A DNA stretch of 64,000 nucleotides from Panthera uncia (GCF_023721935.1 NC_064810.1:76885616-76949615), one strand, 5' to 3'; shown: positions 43,443 through 54,848, counted from the stretch's first letter. The notes: a model not told the origin generated them from the letters alone. A program made the numbers and translations.

Positions 43443-43640
43443 CTTTCTTTTTTTAATATGAAATTTATTGCCAAATTGGTTTCCATACAACACCCTGTGC
43501 TCATCCCAACAGGTGCCCTCCTCAATGCCCATCACCTGCTTTCCCCTCCCTCCCACCCCCCATCAACCCTCAGTTTATTCTCAGTTTTTAACAGTCTCTT
43601 ATGGTTTGCCTCCCTCCCTAACTTTTTTTCTCTCTGGACC
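43443..43640 (-). mobile_element. 5'-truncated L1 3' end, inverted
   Basis: Reverse complement of the same L1 3' UTR as at 19,656 and 36,893: 'aatatgaaatttattgccaa', 'attggtttccatacaacacc', 'gtgctcatcccaacaggtgc' and the C-rich block, then 'gtctcttatggtttgcctcc'. Less than 200 bases remain, with no ORF2. Open frames here are shadows of the repeat. Confidence 0.9.
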
Positions 43641-45060
43641 ACAGAGCCCTCTGAGTCATGAGGTCTGTCTCATCACTGTCTCCCCCCCTCCCTCTTCTCC
43701 CTCATTGTGTACACAGTACCCAGATGAATACTCTGCTCTCTCCCTCTGCTTGCTCCTGGCCAAAATACTTTGTCTATACCCTTAAATACCAACCTTTCAC
43801 CTTCTCCACAAAACTCTCAAAGTTCCCCCGAGGGCTTAGGCTTTTCCGTGACAAATGTCAGAGAGACAAGCAGGCTATTTCTGAGTTCAGCCCTTTCACT
43901 GCCTCCCCTGAGGCAATCAAGTTCAGAGTTAAGTACAGGGGTGCAGGGAGAGGGAGGGGAGATGGAAACACTAGTTGAAAAAAAAAAAAAAAGATTGATA
44001 TCTTAAAATATTATTCCACCTCACTTGGATGTGAAATTTTAAAGGTGCCACCTTTATTGCAGTTTCCTTTACAGGAAGATGGAAAGACCTGATTTGACAT
44101 TATTAAAATTATGTTATTATGTTATGAAATTATGTTGTTCTACAGAATGTGGGAACAAAGATTTTTTGAATGCAAGGAATAATGTGTGAGCCAACGAGTG
44201 TAAAAGAATGTGCATAAAATCATACTAAGAAAAGTTGTCGGTCTATCAGCCTTCTGGACAGCTGTTCTGAGGCAAAAAAAGAAAAACAGATTCTAAAAAA
44301 TAAAACTTTTGAAAAGTGTGCTGCCAAACGTTAAGAAAAAAAAAATCAGTGAAAAGAGTAATTAATGCACATATTCCGTATTCTCCTCTTTTCATCTTCC
44401 CAGTGGCAATCAGGTACTTTTGAAGGAGACATTTAGAAACCTAAGCTCCCTTAAAACATTCTCTTTCTAGCAAGCAGCTAGTCAGAGACCTACCTTTTCT
44501 GAGAGCTGCTGTCAACATGAACCTGTCTCCAGCCCCAAAGGAAGTCAGCCTGCCTTGCTACCAGAATGTCTAAACAATCACATGTTGGATTCAACTGTAG
44601 AGCACACTTTCCAGAGGTTCCAAATTCGGGGAAGCTACTGTTCTGACATAAAGGAAGCCCTGTATTTCACAAGCCAGCAACCTGCTGGGAGTTAGAAAGA
44701 CCACCTTTAGTTGGGTAGTCAACTAACTTCGTTTACCTCTCGGTGCACATAGAAGTGAGGTGCTAACTTTCCCATCACACAGAATTTGCAGGCAGAATAT
44801 AAATGGTTCGGGAGGTCATATCCCAGAGACAATTCAAAGGAAGTGGGGTCTAAAAGTCCTATAAAATCTCCTGCCACCAATAAGACCTTAGGATTCTATA
44901 AAATGCTTTTGCCAAAGAAGGGGGGAAAGAGTACTATGTTCTAAGAAACGTCACTTCCCTGATGAATCAAAGCCTGGCTGATTCCATAGAGAAATGAAAA
45001 GAAATGATGCCACATGCAGGAATTGCATAACCTGAGGGAGAAGTCAGAGATAGTCTATAT
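43641..45060. other. No gene recognised; unassigned sequence
   Basis: About 1.4 kb without a recognised exon, RNA gene or repeat body. Includes an A14 run near 43979-43993 and a pyrimidine-rich part at 43,670-43,760. Confidence 0.45.
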
Positions 45061-45070
45061 AATTAGAGAA

Positions 45071-45278
45071 TTTTTTAAGTGTATTTACTTATTTTGAGAG
45101 AGAGATAGCACACACGCAAGTGGGAGAGGGGCAGAGAGAGGAGGAGAGAGAATCCCAAGATGGCTCCCCACTGTCAGTGCAGATTCCGAGGCAGGACTCC
45201 ATCCCAAGAACTGTGAGATCACAACCTGAGCCGAAATCAAGACTCGGACGCCCAACCAACTGAGCCACACAGGTGCCC
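45071..45278 (-). mobile_element. Felid tRNA-derived SINE
   Basis: Minus-strand copy: 'gagccacacaggtgcccc' head end at 45278, 'aagatggctccccactgtca', GA-rich block and a T-rich + strand tail. Flanks AATTAGAGAATTTTTT and AATTAAGGGATATTTT look like a decayed target duplication. Confidence 0.92.
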
Positions 45279-45879
45279 CAAATTAAGGGATATTTTAAAA
45301 ATTATCTGTTCATTCAGTAAAATATTGGTAGTGATGTATGTAATTTTTCACTCACAGCAAGTTTGTGATGTAGGACTGCACTGGGATTGTAGGATTTTCT
45401 GAGTGCAGAACAGACCTTCCAATTTAAAATCAGGAAAGAAGAACAGCATGAATCAGTGGGGGTAAACAGGCTAATGTATGGAACTTCTAAAAAGCAATGA
45501 TGTTGCAATGTTTTCAAGTCTACATGTTATTGCAAAGGTAATGACTAATAAAGTAAATCAACAGAAAAATAGGGTAATTTAGGATAGACAAACTATGAAG
45601 CAAAAGGTATGTTTGAGAGAATTTTCAATTATATAAGCCACTGGTTTGACAAAAAAAAATTTCACTTTGATCAATTCCACTCATAAGAAATTGTGTTCAG
45701 GTGGAGAAATTGTTTCCCCACTTTTAATCGGTATATATTACACACAGTAGGTCTGAAGTTCTATGAACCCCAAAGAAGTGGGATGAAGTCAGTGAGAGCT
45801 TTCCTTCACATTCTTTTCCACAGGTCACATGAGGAAACCAAGCCATAAAAGTCATGTGATTGCAGGGGGCATAGGGAAA
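45279..45879. other. Unassigned sequence
   Basis: No supported feature. Confidence 0.4.
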
Positions 45880-45950
45880 ATTTCTGTACCTGTTGCTCAG
45901 TTTTGCCATAAACCTAAAACTGTTCTAAAAAATTAAGTCTACAGAAAAAA
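45880..45950 (+). repeat. L1M 3' tip
   Basis: 'gctcagttttgccataaacc' and 'taaaactgttctaaaaaatt' match the last bases of old L1 3' UTRs, the same end seen at 1,270-1,310. Confidence 0.6.
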
Positions 45951-46051
45951 AAAAAGTCAGAGGATTTCATTTTACCTAGATGTTTCCAAGAAGAAGATAG
46001 TATTTTTTCCCCAAGATTAAAAAAAAAAATCATATTATGTGCATTTAAATT

Positions 46052-46262
46052 TTCTACATTTTATTATTTACTTCTGAGCAAGACACAAAGGGACAGAGTG
46101 TGAGCTGGGGACGGGCAGAGAGAGGGAGACACAGAATCTGAAGCAGGCTTCAGGCTCTGAGCCGTCAGTGCAGAGCCCGATGCTGGGCTCACACCCACAA
46201 ACTGCAAGATCACGACCTGAGCTGAAGTCAGACGCATAACCAACAGAGCCACCCATACGCCC
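46052..46262 (-). mobile_element. Felid tRNA-derived SINE
   Basis: Minus-strand body with 'gaagcaggcttcaggctctg', 'agccgtcagtgcagagcccg' and head end 'agccacccatacgcc'. Flanks TTTAAATTTTCT (46044-46055) and TTTAAACTATTTCT (46263 on) approximate a target duplication. Confidence 0.93.
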
Positions 46263-46314
46263 TTTAAACTATTTCTAAAAGAAACACTTCATTTTATTCC
46301 TAAAAATTGCTACT

Positions 46315-46520
46315 GTGAAGAGTACTGGACTACGAGTCAACATGTAGTCCCAGCTCTGATCACAGGCCCACAGGCCACCAGCTAAGTGAGTTTGTGTTAG
46401 TTCCTTTTTCTGGACCTCTGTGTCATCAGATGGAAATTGGGACAGTATCACCCTTCCTTACCTAAAATGACAGGAATATGAAAAACCATTAAAAGAACAA
46501 GGTTATATACAAATGTAAGG
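46315..46520 (+). repeat. MIR SINE
   Basis: 'actggactacgagtcaacat', 'gtagtcccagctctgatcac', 'cctttttctggacctctgtg' and 'tcatcagatggaaattggga' follow MIR. Confidence 0.65.
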
Positions 46521-46544
46521 AAAGAAGAAAACAGTAAGAATCTT

Positions 46545-46617
46545 TCATCCATTCAACAAATGTCATGTGAATTCCCAACATAAACCAGGCTCTCGGCCAG
46601 GTACAGAGAATTTTACA

Positions 46618-46651
<34 letters not shown>

Positions 46652-46980
46652 AAAAGAAAAAGGCAGACAGGATTGCAATCTTTCTGGAGTTTACAGTCTA
46701 ATGGAGAAGACAGGTGCTAAATAATACGAATAAACATATTTAAAATTGCGATGTTTGCCATAAGGAGAAGTTAAAGGCAGGTTGGAAACTAATGATGGGT
46801 GACCTGAATTAGATGGGGACTAGGGTAGTGGGTAAAAGAGTCAAGAGTTTCTCAAAGACATGAAACACGAGGAGCTGGTGAGTAAAAATATGAGGAAAAG
46901 GAACTGCAGGAAGTATTCCAGGCAAAGGGAAAAAACACTTGCAAAGGTTTTGAGGGGGAAATAAACTTGACATATCCAAA
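46545..46980 (-). repeat. L2-type repeat, inverted, with poly(A)
   Basis: 'ccattcaacaaatgtcatgt', 'caggctctcggccaggtaca' and 'ctggagtttacagtctaatg' match an inverted L2 end. Purine-rich continuation ('agtattccaggcaaagggaa', 'aacacttgcaaaggttttga') follows. A long A run interrupts it at 46,621. Confidence 0.55.
46621..46661 (+). repeat. Poly(A) microsatellite, 29 A then AAAAAG units
   Basis: Twenty-nine A at 46621-46649, followed by two AAAAG-type units, inside an inverted L2 rather than behind a SINE. Hypervariable length is expected. Confidence 0.95.
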
Positions 46981-48170
46981 GCACAAGCATAAGGCCAGGC
47001 TAACCATTGGTTTTCATTCATGGTACCATGATGGTAATCTCACACTGCTTTTGGGACAAGACTAGAACAGTTGTGAAAATTGGCATCCTGATTTTTCCTC
47101 AGGCTAAACTTTGTACCCTCAACAAATGTTTCCAACTTAGAAGGTCTCTATATCCAAAGAAAATTCCAAGTCACTGTATTTTTACTATTTATTATACCTA
47201 AAGGATATTTTAGACATCCTCTTTTCTATAGGCTTCCAAGAGAGTCAGCTGGTTAAAATTAAGTGTTTTAAAAAGAAAATTGATAGATCGGAATCTATCC
47301 TGAGAAAAGCTAAGTGGACTCAAAATCTTAACGTGTAAGCAACAGTTAAAGGTTTTAAGGCTGATGGCGCTGGAAAAGAGAAAACAAAAGTGACACAAAC
47401 CAGATCCCACATACTGACACAAGCTACCTTATGGAGGAGAGGATACAGCACAGTCTCTAATGGATACCAGAGGATTTCATGGTTTAAGTTCCAAGAAGGG
47501 CAAAATGTTCCTTCAGTAGGTAAAAAAAGAACTACTAAGAGTAGGATATGTCTAATTTGGCAGATGGAAAAAATAGGTATTCTTCTAGAAGTCACAAAGA
47601 AATCATAAATGTAAGTGTAGATTAGATCACCCCTTGGGGACACTTAGAGAAAATTCAGAGAGAAAATCTTAAGAACTATTGTAATGGACAACCTCTAAAG
47701 TGTCTTCTAGCACTAAGAGATGCCATTGAAAAAGGCCTCCTTAACAGAAAGATTTAAGAAACTATTCTCAGTAAAAGAGAAGTTTCATCTCCCAAAACTT
47801 TAATCATCTAGGACATAGGAAGTATAATAAAGAGTGGGATGGTTTTCATAACACCACCACGGGAGAGTTTTTGAGAACTTTCAGCTATCAATGGTTTCTA
47901 TAAAGCCTTTTATGAGTGGAGAGAAATTTTCATTCATCAGAAATCTTTGTTCTCATTGCCTAACGTGGGTTTAGAATTTTGGTACAGTTTGGTAAGGGAA
48001 ATTGAGGTACAAGGTGAGAGCCCCAGGATACCTAGCTTGAGCATAAATGTTATGTACCAGAACTCAGAAAAGCTGTTTAAGGACTTCTGGGGGTGGATGG
48101 GCATGGGTCAGGAAAGTTATAGAGCCAGAGCAGACACTGAAGGATAAAGAGCTATAAGGTAACAAGACAG
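46981..48170. other. No gene recognised; unassigned sequence
   Basis: No exon or RNA gene supported. A MIR3-like scrap lies at 47675-47735 ('gtgtcttctagcactaagag'). Overlapping open frames of 64-107 codons at 47,007-47,643 occur on both strands without domains. Confidence 0.45.
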
Positions 48171-48182
48171 AGAAAAGCATAT

Positions 48183-48354
48183 TTTTAATGTTTATATTTA
48201 GAGAGAGGGGAGAAGAGAGAGAATCCCAAGCAGTTTCTGTGCTGTCAGCACAGAGCCACCCAGGCTCTGGTTCAATCCCATGAACTTTAAAAAATCATAA
48301 CCTGAGCCAAAATCAGGAGTTGGATGCTTAATCAACTGAGCCACCCAGGTGCCC
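48183..48354 (-). mobile_element. Felid SINE, shortened
   Basis: Minus-strand body: 'tgctgtcagcacagagccac', 'ggatgcttaatcaactgagc' and 'cacccaggtgccc'. The A-tail side is at 48,183. Flanks 'aaaagcatatttttaat' and 'aaagcattttaata' are likely target copies. Part of the middle is deleted. Confidence 0.92.
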
Positions 48355-48835
48355 AGAAAGAAAGCATTTTAATATAAAGAGCAAATGTGACCCAAGAGAG
48401 ACAGCACATCCAAGAAAGCACAAGGATCGACAGTTTGGGTGTAAGTTGTGTGAGCGAGTTTTGTGAACAGGTATGCAGAAGCTTTGCTCATGAAAGAATA
48501 AACCTTGATCCAGTAGGTCAAGGGTCCTTAATCTGGAGTTTCTGTTAGTCTTCTGAACATATGAATATAGTCTCTTATAGGTGCAAATAAGAGCTTGTTC
48601 TGTGATACCCTAGAGCTCCCTTAGGGAACATGGCAACTGAGCCTCAGCCAAGGGAGAGCCCTGGGCTTTATTTATGTTGACTTAAGTAGGATTTCGAGAC
48701 AAGATGGGACATAGATTCTGATAGAGATTTTATCAGACCATCATGCCGATGAAATCTTAAAAGGTGACTGACTATGTTACATTCTTCCTATATCCCCCTC
48801 CCAATCCCAACCCAACGACAGATTGGAATCCTAGA
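48355..48835. other. Unassigned sequence
   Basis: No supported feature. Confidence 0.4.
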
Positions 48836-48970
48836 TAGCACTTACTGAGTGTCTATTATCTGCCAAGCAGTGCATAAGTACTTTATTCTCAACACAGGCC
48901 TGTAAAATAAGTGTTATCCTCATCTTACAGAAGAAAAAAAGAGACTCAACGAGGTGAAATCCTGTATTCA
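48836..48970 (-). repeat. MIR SINE, inverted
   Basis: 'cacttactgagtgtctatta', 'tctgccaagcagtgcataag', 'gttatcctcatcttacagaa' and 'agagactcaacgaggtgaaa'. Confidence 0.65.
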
Positions 48971-49099
48971 CTTCATTCATTTATTGAGCTGACATATATT
49001 GGTTAAGGGCCTCTTACTTGCTGCTATGGGGGAACATCTACCAAGTGCTACTAAAGGGGAAACTACCAGGTGCTAATATAGGAGGCACCTATTGCTTTA

Positions 49100-49675
49100 T
49101 GTGTCCAACACCCCTTCTTTTTAGAACATTACAACTTTTTGTTGGATCTTCCCCTTTCTCCAGTCTACCAATATGGGTCACAAAAACTTCCATTTTTTTG
49201 TCACCTAATCCCTACTTCCGGACCACAAGTGATGGTCATTGGACTTAATATTTTAGGATTTGGGGCTAAGAGAAAATTGGGATGAAGTCTGGTCAATGGT
49301 TGAAAACTAAGATGAAGTCTTTGGGAGCTGTGAAGGACCATGATTCTTGTCAGCTGGAGGAAGTCCATAGTAAAAGGGAAAATGAAGCTGGCACAGTGAA
49401 AAACAGCAGAGACAGGAGACAGACTGGATGCAGTCCTATATCTGCTCCATTGCTTTGCCTTCCTAAGACTGGGTGTTCGCCTCTCCCTTGGATTCCATGA
49501 GTATATCCCAGTGTCCTTCAAAAATTCTTTCTTTTTACTATTCCCCAAAAGCAATCTCTTCTACCTAGCTCTTACTTTGGGCCACTTGATGGCTTCCATT
49601 TCAAATAAAGTGCTGATTTCTTGGGGAAAAAAAAAAAATCTTTCTGCTTAAGCTTGCCCTTTAAAAAAAAAAGAA
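49100..49675 (+). repeat. Ancient retroposon with poly(A), family not resolved
   Basis: Runs from 'ttttgttggatcttcccctt' through 'gaaggaccatgattcttgtc' to 'tttcaaataaagtgctgatt' (AATAAA near 49604), A12 at 49627 and 'tttctgcttaagcttgccct'. The arrangement resembles an old mammal-wide retroposon 3' region, as at 11,395. A 117-codon minus-strand open frame within it is incidental. Confidence 0.4.
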
Positions 49676-49992
49676 AGAAAAGAAAAGACAAAACTTCTAA
49701 TAGCTTGTTACCATACTAAGCATGGGAGACACAGATGAAAAACATACAGTCCCTGACTTACAACACTCTTACGAGGTGTTTCATAAGGACATGTGTATGG
49801 GCATAGATCATTACAACGTTCTCATTGGGGCTGGGTAGGGACATGACCCCTTATGATGTGTACCTGACTCATCCAAGCACCCTCTCCTTTGCCATTCACT
49901 CTCTGCAAGATCTTGATCTCCTTCCTCCCTCCAGGCATTGGCATCTCTAAGAATCTGGCTGTAGTGATGCACACTAATTGATATAAGATCAG

Positions 49993-50223
49993 AGGTCTGC
50001 AAACATTTTTTGCAAGAGGTCAGAAAATAAATATTTTGGCCTTGTAGGTCACATAGACTCTGTCACAACTGTTCAGTTCTCTTATAGTACAATAGCAGCC
50101 AAAGAGAATGCTTACATGAATGATCATGCCTGTGTTCCAAGAAAATTTTTTTTTTTTTTTTATTTTATAAAATCAGGTAAGAGGCTGAATTTCATCCACA
50201 GGCCATAGTTGGCCAACCCTAGC
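49993..50223 (+). mobile_element. Non-autonomous hAT DNA transposon relic (MER-type)
   Basis: Ends 'cagaggtctgcaaac' and 'gttggccaaccctag' pair as imperfect terminal inverted repeats. The interior has 'gaaaataaatattttggcct', 'actctgtcacaactgttcag' and 'catgcctgtgttccaagaaa', the layout of a common mammalian MER element. A T16 run interrupts it near 50,146. The exact family is not asserted. Confidence 0.65.
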
Positions 50224-50253
50224 TGCGGGGTACCTGGGAACAAAGTGAAGTTT

Positions 50254-50563
50254 AAGAAAACATGATGTATGGGGCACCTGGGTGGCTCAGTTGATTGGGC
50301 ATCCCACTTCGGCTCAGGTCATGATCTCTCAGTTCATGAGTTCGAGCCCCATGTCGGGCTCTGGGCTGACAGCTAGGAGCATGGAGCCTGCTTCAGATTC
50401 TGTGTCTCCCTTTCTCTCCACCCCTTGCCCACTCACACTCTGTCTTTCTCAAAAATAAAACATTAAAAAAATTAAATTAAAAAAAACCATGATGTAGTAT
50501 ATTAGCCAACTTAAGATATTTATTTAAAAATATAAAAATAAAAAATAAAAAAAACATGATGTA
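50254..50563 (+). mobile_element. Felid SINE with three copies of its target site
   Basis: AAAACATGATGTA lies at 50257-50269 and 50551-50563, and a near copy AAACCATGATGTA at 50485-50497. The SINE body is 50271-50484 (head 'ggggcacctgggtggctcag'). The extra 53 bases between the second and third copies (50498-50550) end in an A-rich stretch. Best read as two successive retro-insertions at one site, or a tandem duplication of the right flank. Confidence 0.9.
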
Positions 50564-51280
50564 GAATGTTAATTGACTGACAAAAGTATGCACCAGGTAC
50601 AGCAGAAACTCTGAGAAAGCATACAATGTACTCCGGGAGCATTAGGATAAAACATTTCTGCAAGAGAAGACACTGGAACTGAGTCTTTAAACACAAAGTG
50701 ATGTTAAAGCAAGAGGAGATGGGTAGGAAAAGCAGCATTTATAAATACAATGAGCTTAAGAGACCCCGCAATTTGAATGATTGCCAATAGTTCCCTGTTA
50801 CTGGGGCAAGAAGTAAAAAGTTAGAGTGTCAAAAATAAGACAAAGCAGGAAAGCAAGGAGAGTATTAAACACACAAAAACAACGCATTAGGAAGCCATCA
50901 AAGAATTTTAGGCAAAGCAGAGTAGACATTATCTGATTTTTTTTTCTCTTTAATACTATTTCAGGGCCATAAAAAGTATGGTCAAGGATCCCAGGTAGGA
51001 AAACACTGCAATGTTTGGAATCAGAGTGGCTTAAGGGCCTGTTTTTGGGCAAAGAAGTCAATTTAAGCATTAGAATCAACAGAATCCAACTTGGAGATAG
51101 GTTATATGCAGGGCGAAGAGAAGAAGGAAAAGATTACCCTTAGGACAATTGGGCAGATAAAAGGAGGCAGTCACAAACATTGAAATATTTGGGTCAGGGT
51201 TGAGTTCAGTGTCAGATACCTGTGGGACATTCAAGTGGAGACGCAGGAGACTGATCAGATGGCCATGAAGGTAGATCAGC
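50564..51280 (-). repeat. Ancient L2-associated repeat, inverted, diverged
   Basis: Purine-rich text of the same style as 14,392-15,115 ('ggaactgagtctttaaacac', 'attaggaagccatcaaagaa', 'tgggacattcaagtggagac'). Low-confidence family call; no coding content. Confidence 0.35.
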
Positions 51281-51284
51281 TTTT

Positions 51285-51372
51285 TACATACATCTGTGAG
51301 GCAGGTGCTATTATTATTCTCATTTCACAGATAAAGAAACAGATAAAGTTCAGAGGAAATGTTTTTTAACAA
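51285..51372 (-). repeat. MIR SINE fragment, inverted
   Basis: 'ctgtgaggcaggtgctatta' and 'ctcatttcacagataaagaa' are reversed MIR core. Confidence 0.6.
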
Positions 51373-51544
51373 CAATTCCAGCTGGATTTCTTATTTCTTG
51401 ACTTGAATTACAGAATTAGGAGTTAACTGAACAGAGAAGCAGGTAACGATCTCATTTACACAGAGTCTGTAGGATGAGAAAGGAGAAAGATTGAAGCTGA
51501 CACCCCAGACACAAAGTCTATAGGAATCACAGGCAGCAGTGTCC

Positions 51545-51800
51545 ATGGTGGTTATGTCCCTGCCCTGGAGCCAGAATGCCTGGTTCAAATCCCAACTCAG
51601 TTGCTCACTAGCTGTAGCAGGATTCAAATAAGTCAGTTAGACACCTCTATTCATGCCCCCTCCTCTGCAAAGTGTGAATTATAACAGCACTGACCTTCTA
51701 GGCTGGTATCAATCAAGTGAAAGGATAGATGTAAACATCTGGCCATGCAGCATGGCAAACAGTGAATACTCAAAATATTTGCTATTTGTATTAGCATTCC
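51545..51800 (+). repeat. MIR SINE, near full length
   Basis: 'agaatgcctggttcaaatcc', 'caactcagttgctcactagc', 'gtgaattataacagcactga', 'gtgaatactcaaaatatttg' and 'ctatttgtattagca' in order. Confidence 0.75.
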
Positions 51801-52728
51801 CTTGAAAAGGAAACAGAAAATAAATAGTAAAATCGGAAAAGTGGGAGAAAGTGCTGTCCGAGAGGCCAGCGAAAGAGAAACTTCAAGAGACAGGAAATAC
51901 ACAAAGCACCAAATATTGCAGAGCGGTCAAGAAAAATGGGCCTCAAATAGATCTGTCGGTTTACCCACTTTAAGGTCATATGCAGAGTAGTGGAGGCAGC
52001 AGCCAGGCTGTGGCTGGTTGAGGAAAGAGTGGGTGATGGAGAAGCAGAGTCAGTAATAGCTAAGTATACACTAAATGATTTGTAGGTGTAGGAAGCAGAG
52101 AATGCTGGCTAACGGAGATGTCAGTAGAATATAGTTTCTAATAAGTGTGGGTTGTTTAGGTAGGAAAAAATGGGTAATTTTCTATGCTGAAGGGGAAAAG
52201 CAAGTAATGAAGAGAAGTTAAAGATACAAGGAACAGGACAGAACTGCTAGATCAAAGATCTGGAGGAGGAAGGGGTAGGTGATGAGCTCCAAAACTCACA
52301 GGGAAATTGACCAGAAAGGGGAAGCAGCACCTATTCCACAGAGGCAGGTGTAGCCAAGATAAGGAAAGGTCCCAGCTGTGATTCTCACCTGATGACAACA
52401 GATTGACAACATTTTGATGTAGCAAATATGGCCTTGCTGAAAGTGATAGAGAAACAGGGCAGAGCCATGGAGTCTCTAGAAAAGTCTGAAATGTCTGTTG
52501 TAAAAAGTAGGAAAAGGACCAAACTCTGGATACAGAAAAGACTATGCAGGTGTCACTGAGGGCCAGATAGAGGTTGGAACCATGAATCTATAGTGGTATC
52601 AATTCATGCAGTGGCATGATTTCCCCCAGCTGGCTCGCTGGTCTAAGTGCACGAGCAAAGGAAACAGAGAGAGGAGCTGATTTCAGGATGTGCAGTATCC
52701 AAAGAGAGGGACTTAAGATACCAAGAAT
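51801..52728. other. No gene recognised; unassigned purine-rich sequence
   Basis: Purine-rich, old-repeat-like text with no named element. Short open frames only. Confidence 0.4.
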
Positions 52729-52933
52729 AGAATGCCCATCCAGGGGGCGCCTGGGTGGCGCAGTCGGTTAAGCGGCCGACTTCAGCCAGGTCACGATCTC
52801 GCGGTCCGTGAGTTCGAGCCCCGCGTCGGGCTCTGTGCTGACAGCTCGGAGCCTGGAGCCTGTTTCCGATTCTGTGTCTCCCTCTCTCTCTGCCCCTCCC
52901 CCGTTCATGCTCTGTCTCTCTCTGTCCCAAAAA

Positions 52934-52964
<31 letters not shown>

Positions 52965-52979
52965 GAATGCCCATCCAGG
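52729..52979 (+). mobile_element. Young felid SINE with perfect 16-bp target duplications
   Basis: AGAATGCCCATCCAGG at 52729-52744 and 52964-52979, no mismatch. Body 52745-52963 keeps many CpGs ('gcggccgac', 'cacgatctcgcggtccgtg', 'ccccgcgtcggg'), has intact A and B boxes and ends in an unbroken run of about 24 A. Every age indicator (CpG content, tail purity, identical flanks) says this is the youngest insertion in the window. It may be present or absent between individuals or species of cat. Confidence 0.98.
52756..52820 (+). promoter_or_regulatory. RNA polymerase III internal promoter of the young SINE
   Basis: A box TGGCGCAGTCG at 52756-52766 fits TRGYNNANNNG. B box GTTCGAGCC at 52812-52820 fits GWTCRANNC. 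The 45-base gap between boxes is tRNA-like. This could still be transcribed by pol III; genomic copies are usually silenced by methylation. Confidence 0.75.
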
Positions 52980-53345
52980 CTGGACAGGATGATGAGATGA
53001 ACAGGAAAACAGAGAAGGACTGTTAGTGGGGGGAAGCAGGCATGGACAGCACAAGGAAGCCCAAAGACAACAGAGAAGAGATGAAGGGGTTAAGAGATGG
53101 CACCACTAGAGGTCTGTGGTCAGAGGGATGAAATTTTGAAGTTTCTGAAAGTAAAGGAATCTCTGACAGCCTTCTGGCTATTGATCACTCAGAACGACAG
53201 AACAATGACCAGACCTAGGAAAGGAAAGAGAACAACAAGTTGTGTGCCTCAGTCTTCAATGAATGTGGAGACAGATTAAGAGATCTATGGTTGGCCATGG
53301 GGGCTGGTCGTGGAGCATGAAGGATTTGAATGGTATAGCCAAATG
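52980..53345. other. Unassigned sequence
   Basis: Purine-rich, no supported feature. 'cactagaggtctgtgg' at about 53104 is only a partial CTCF-like match. Confidence 0.4.
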
Positions 53346-53349
53346 CCAT

Positions 53350-53416
53350 GGTTTTTTTTGTTTTGTTCTTTTTGGAGTTTTTTGTTTGTTTGTTTCATTT
53401 TTGTTTTGTTTTTTTA
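53350..53416 (+). repeat. T-rich low-complexity tract with TTTG units
   Basis: Runs of T separated by G (TTTTG, TTTG). Simple sequence, no SINE body recognised. Confidence 0.85.
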
Positions 53417-54848
53417 AAAGAGAAATAGGGAATTGGAGGAGAAAGGATGAAGGAAGGATTTGGAAGCAGCAACGTGGGATATAGGAAAAGGTCACATTTC
53501 TCTACTTCAGGATAAGATTTAAGAAAAATGTCTTGGCAGTCCAGATAAGAGAATTTCCGGGTAAATTTTACCCACTGGGGAGACCAGGTTCCATTTCCGG
53601 CAGAGGGTAGGGAAAAACCCTGTAAAAAGACGAATAACATGAGAGAGTTTGCTGGCGTGCACAGGCAAGCTTCAAAGAGGCAATGCAAAGGGCTGGAAGG
53701 GATAGTGTGCAGAAGGGAAAGGAATCAAAGCAGCTCAGGGGTGCAGGGATGTGCCTAGAGGAGCAGTAATGACCCAAGGGCACAGTCGCCAAGGAAAGCT
53801 ATGATGTGAACCCTGGCAGAGTTCACTGCTTTCAAATTTCCAAAAGAAACTTTGGAATAAACTTGTTTTGATGCTAGAAAACCATGGCATTTGCTCAGGG
53901 CTCCAAACAGTATGTTGGTAAAAATACGATGCCTCCAAAATAATCTTTTTTTTTTTTGCATGTGCCAGGGCAGGATTTTCTTTTACCAAAAATGTAGCCC
54001 TTGGTGGAAACACCAGTGACTCCAGTAACAAGGGAGGGGGGTCCAGAGCTCTCTTGGTAGCACCAACCACTGCCTAAGCCGGTCAAGCAAGCTGTCCTAG
54101 CTCATGCAGTCAGCCCGAGATAAAGCTTATATTGAACCCCTTACCTGGTGGTCTCAGCCTGTACCAGGTTGTCCCTACATAAAGCAGTCCATCAGTAACT
54201 ATTCAGCTATTTCTCAAGGTCATTATAGAGCACAGATGAATTAAGATTTGCAAAAGCAATGAACTCTGCAAGCAGAGATCCACGGTACAAAGATCAGGCA
54301 CTACCGTTACCAAGTAATTTATTACGTGACAATTTGAGACACATACCAGAAACAAAATATGAAGTGCAATAGAGTGGGGGAGAGAGGTAGAGCCAAGACC
54401 CATGGGGAGTGACTTGGCAGGGGTTCTTGGAGGAGGTGAGATAGGAGCTGGAGATTGGATGTGCTACATTTTCCCCAAAGATTCCTCGCCTCTAGCTGCT
54501 CACGCGTACCCTTCCTCTCCCCGTTTCAATGAAACCTAGAAATTTGGTGGTCAGCAGAGAATGAGGGAAGGCGACAAGGCCTCACCCTGCTCACTGAAGC
54601 CAAAGCCGAACGTGGGGGGCGGGGGGGGGGGGTGGAAATGGAGCACAGCTCACCTACCTCACAGGCCATCGCCTTCCTCTGGCAGACACACTCCTTACTG
54701 CTCCAGCTCAGCTCCTGGGGCCTGACCTCTTTTTCAAGCCTGTGGTCAGTCTGCTTATCGGGCCTGAACTCCTTCAGCTGGATCTTGTTTTTGATTTGGC
54801 TCCTTTCTTCTCAGCTGTTTCCATTTTAGGCCTCTGTTCCTGACTTTT
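53417..54848. other. No gene recognised; unassigned sequence
   Basis: No exon, RNA gene or clear repeat supported. Contains T11 near 53947 and a G-run of 12 at 54621-54632 inside a longer G-rich patch (54,614-54,635). Open frames of up to 111 codons on the minus strand at 53,735-54,070 have no domain. Confidence 0.45.

Noticed and set aside
52745..52830. tRNA gene at a SINE head
   Set aside because: A and B boxes are present but the sequence continues into a CT-rich block and poly(A) tail with target duplications, so it is a SINE, not a tRNA gene. The same holds for the other SINE heads.
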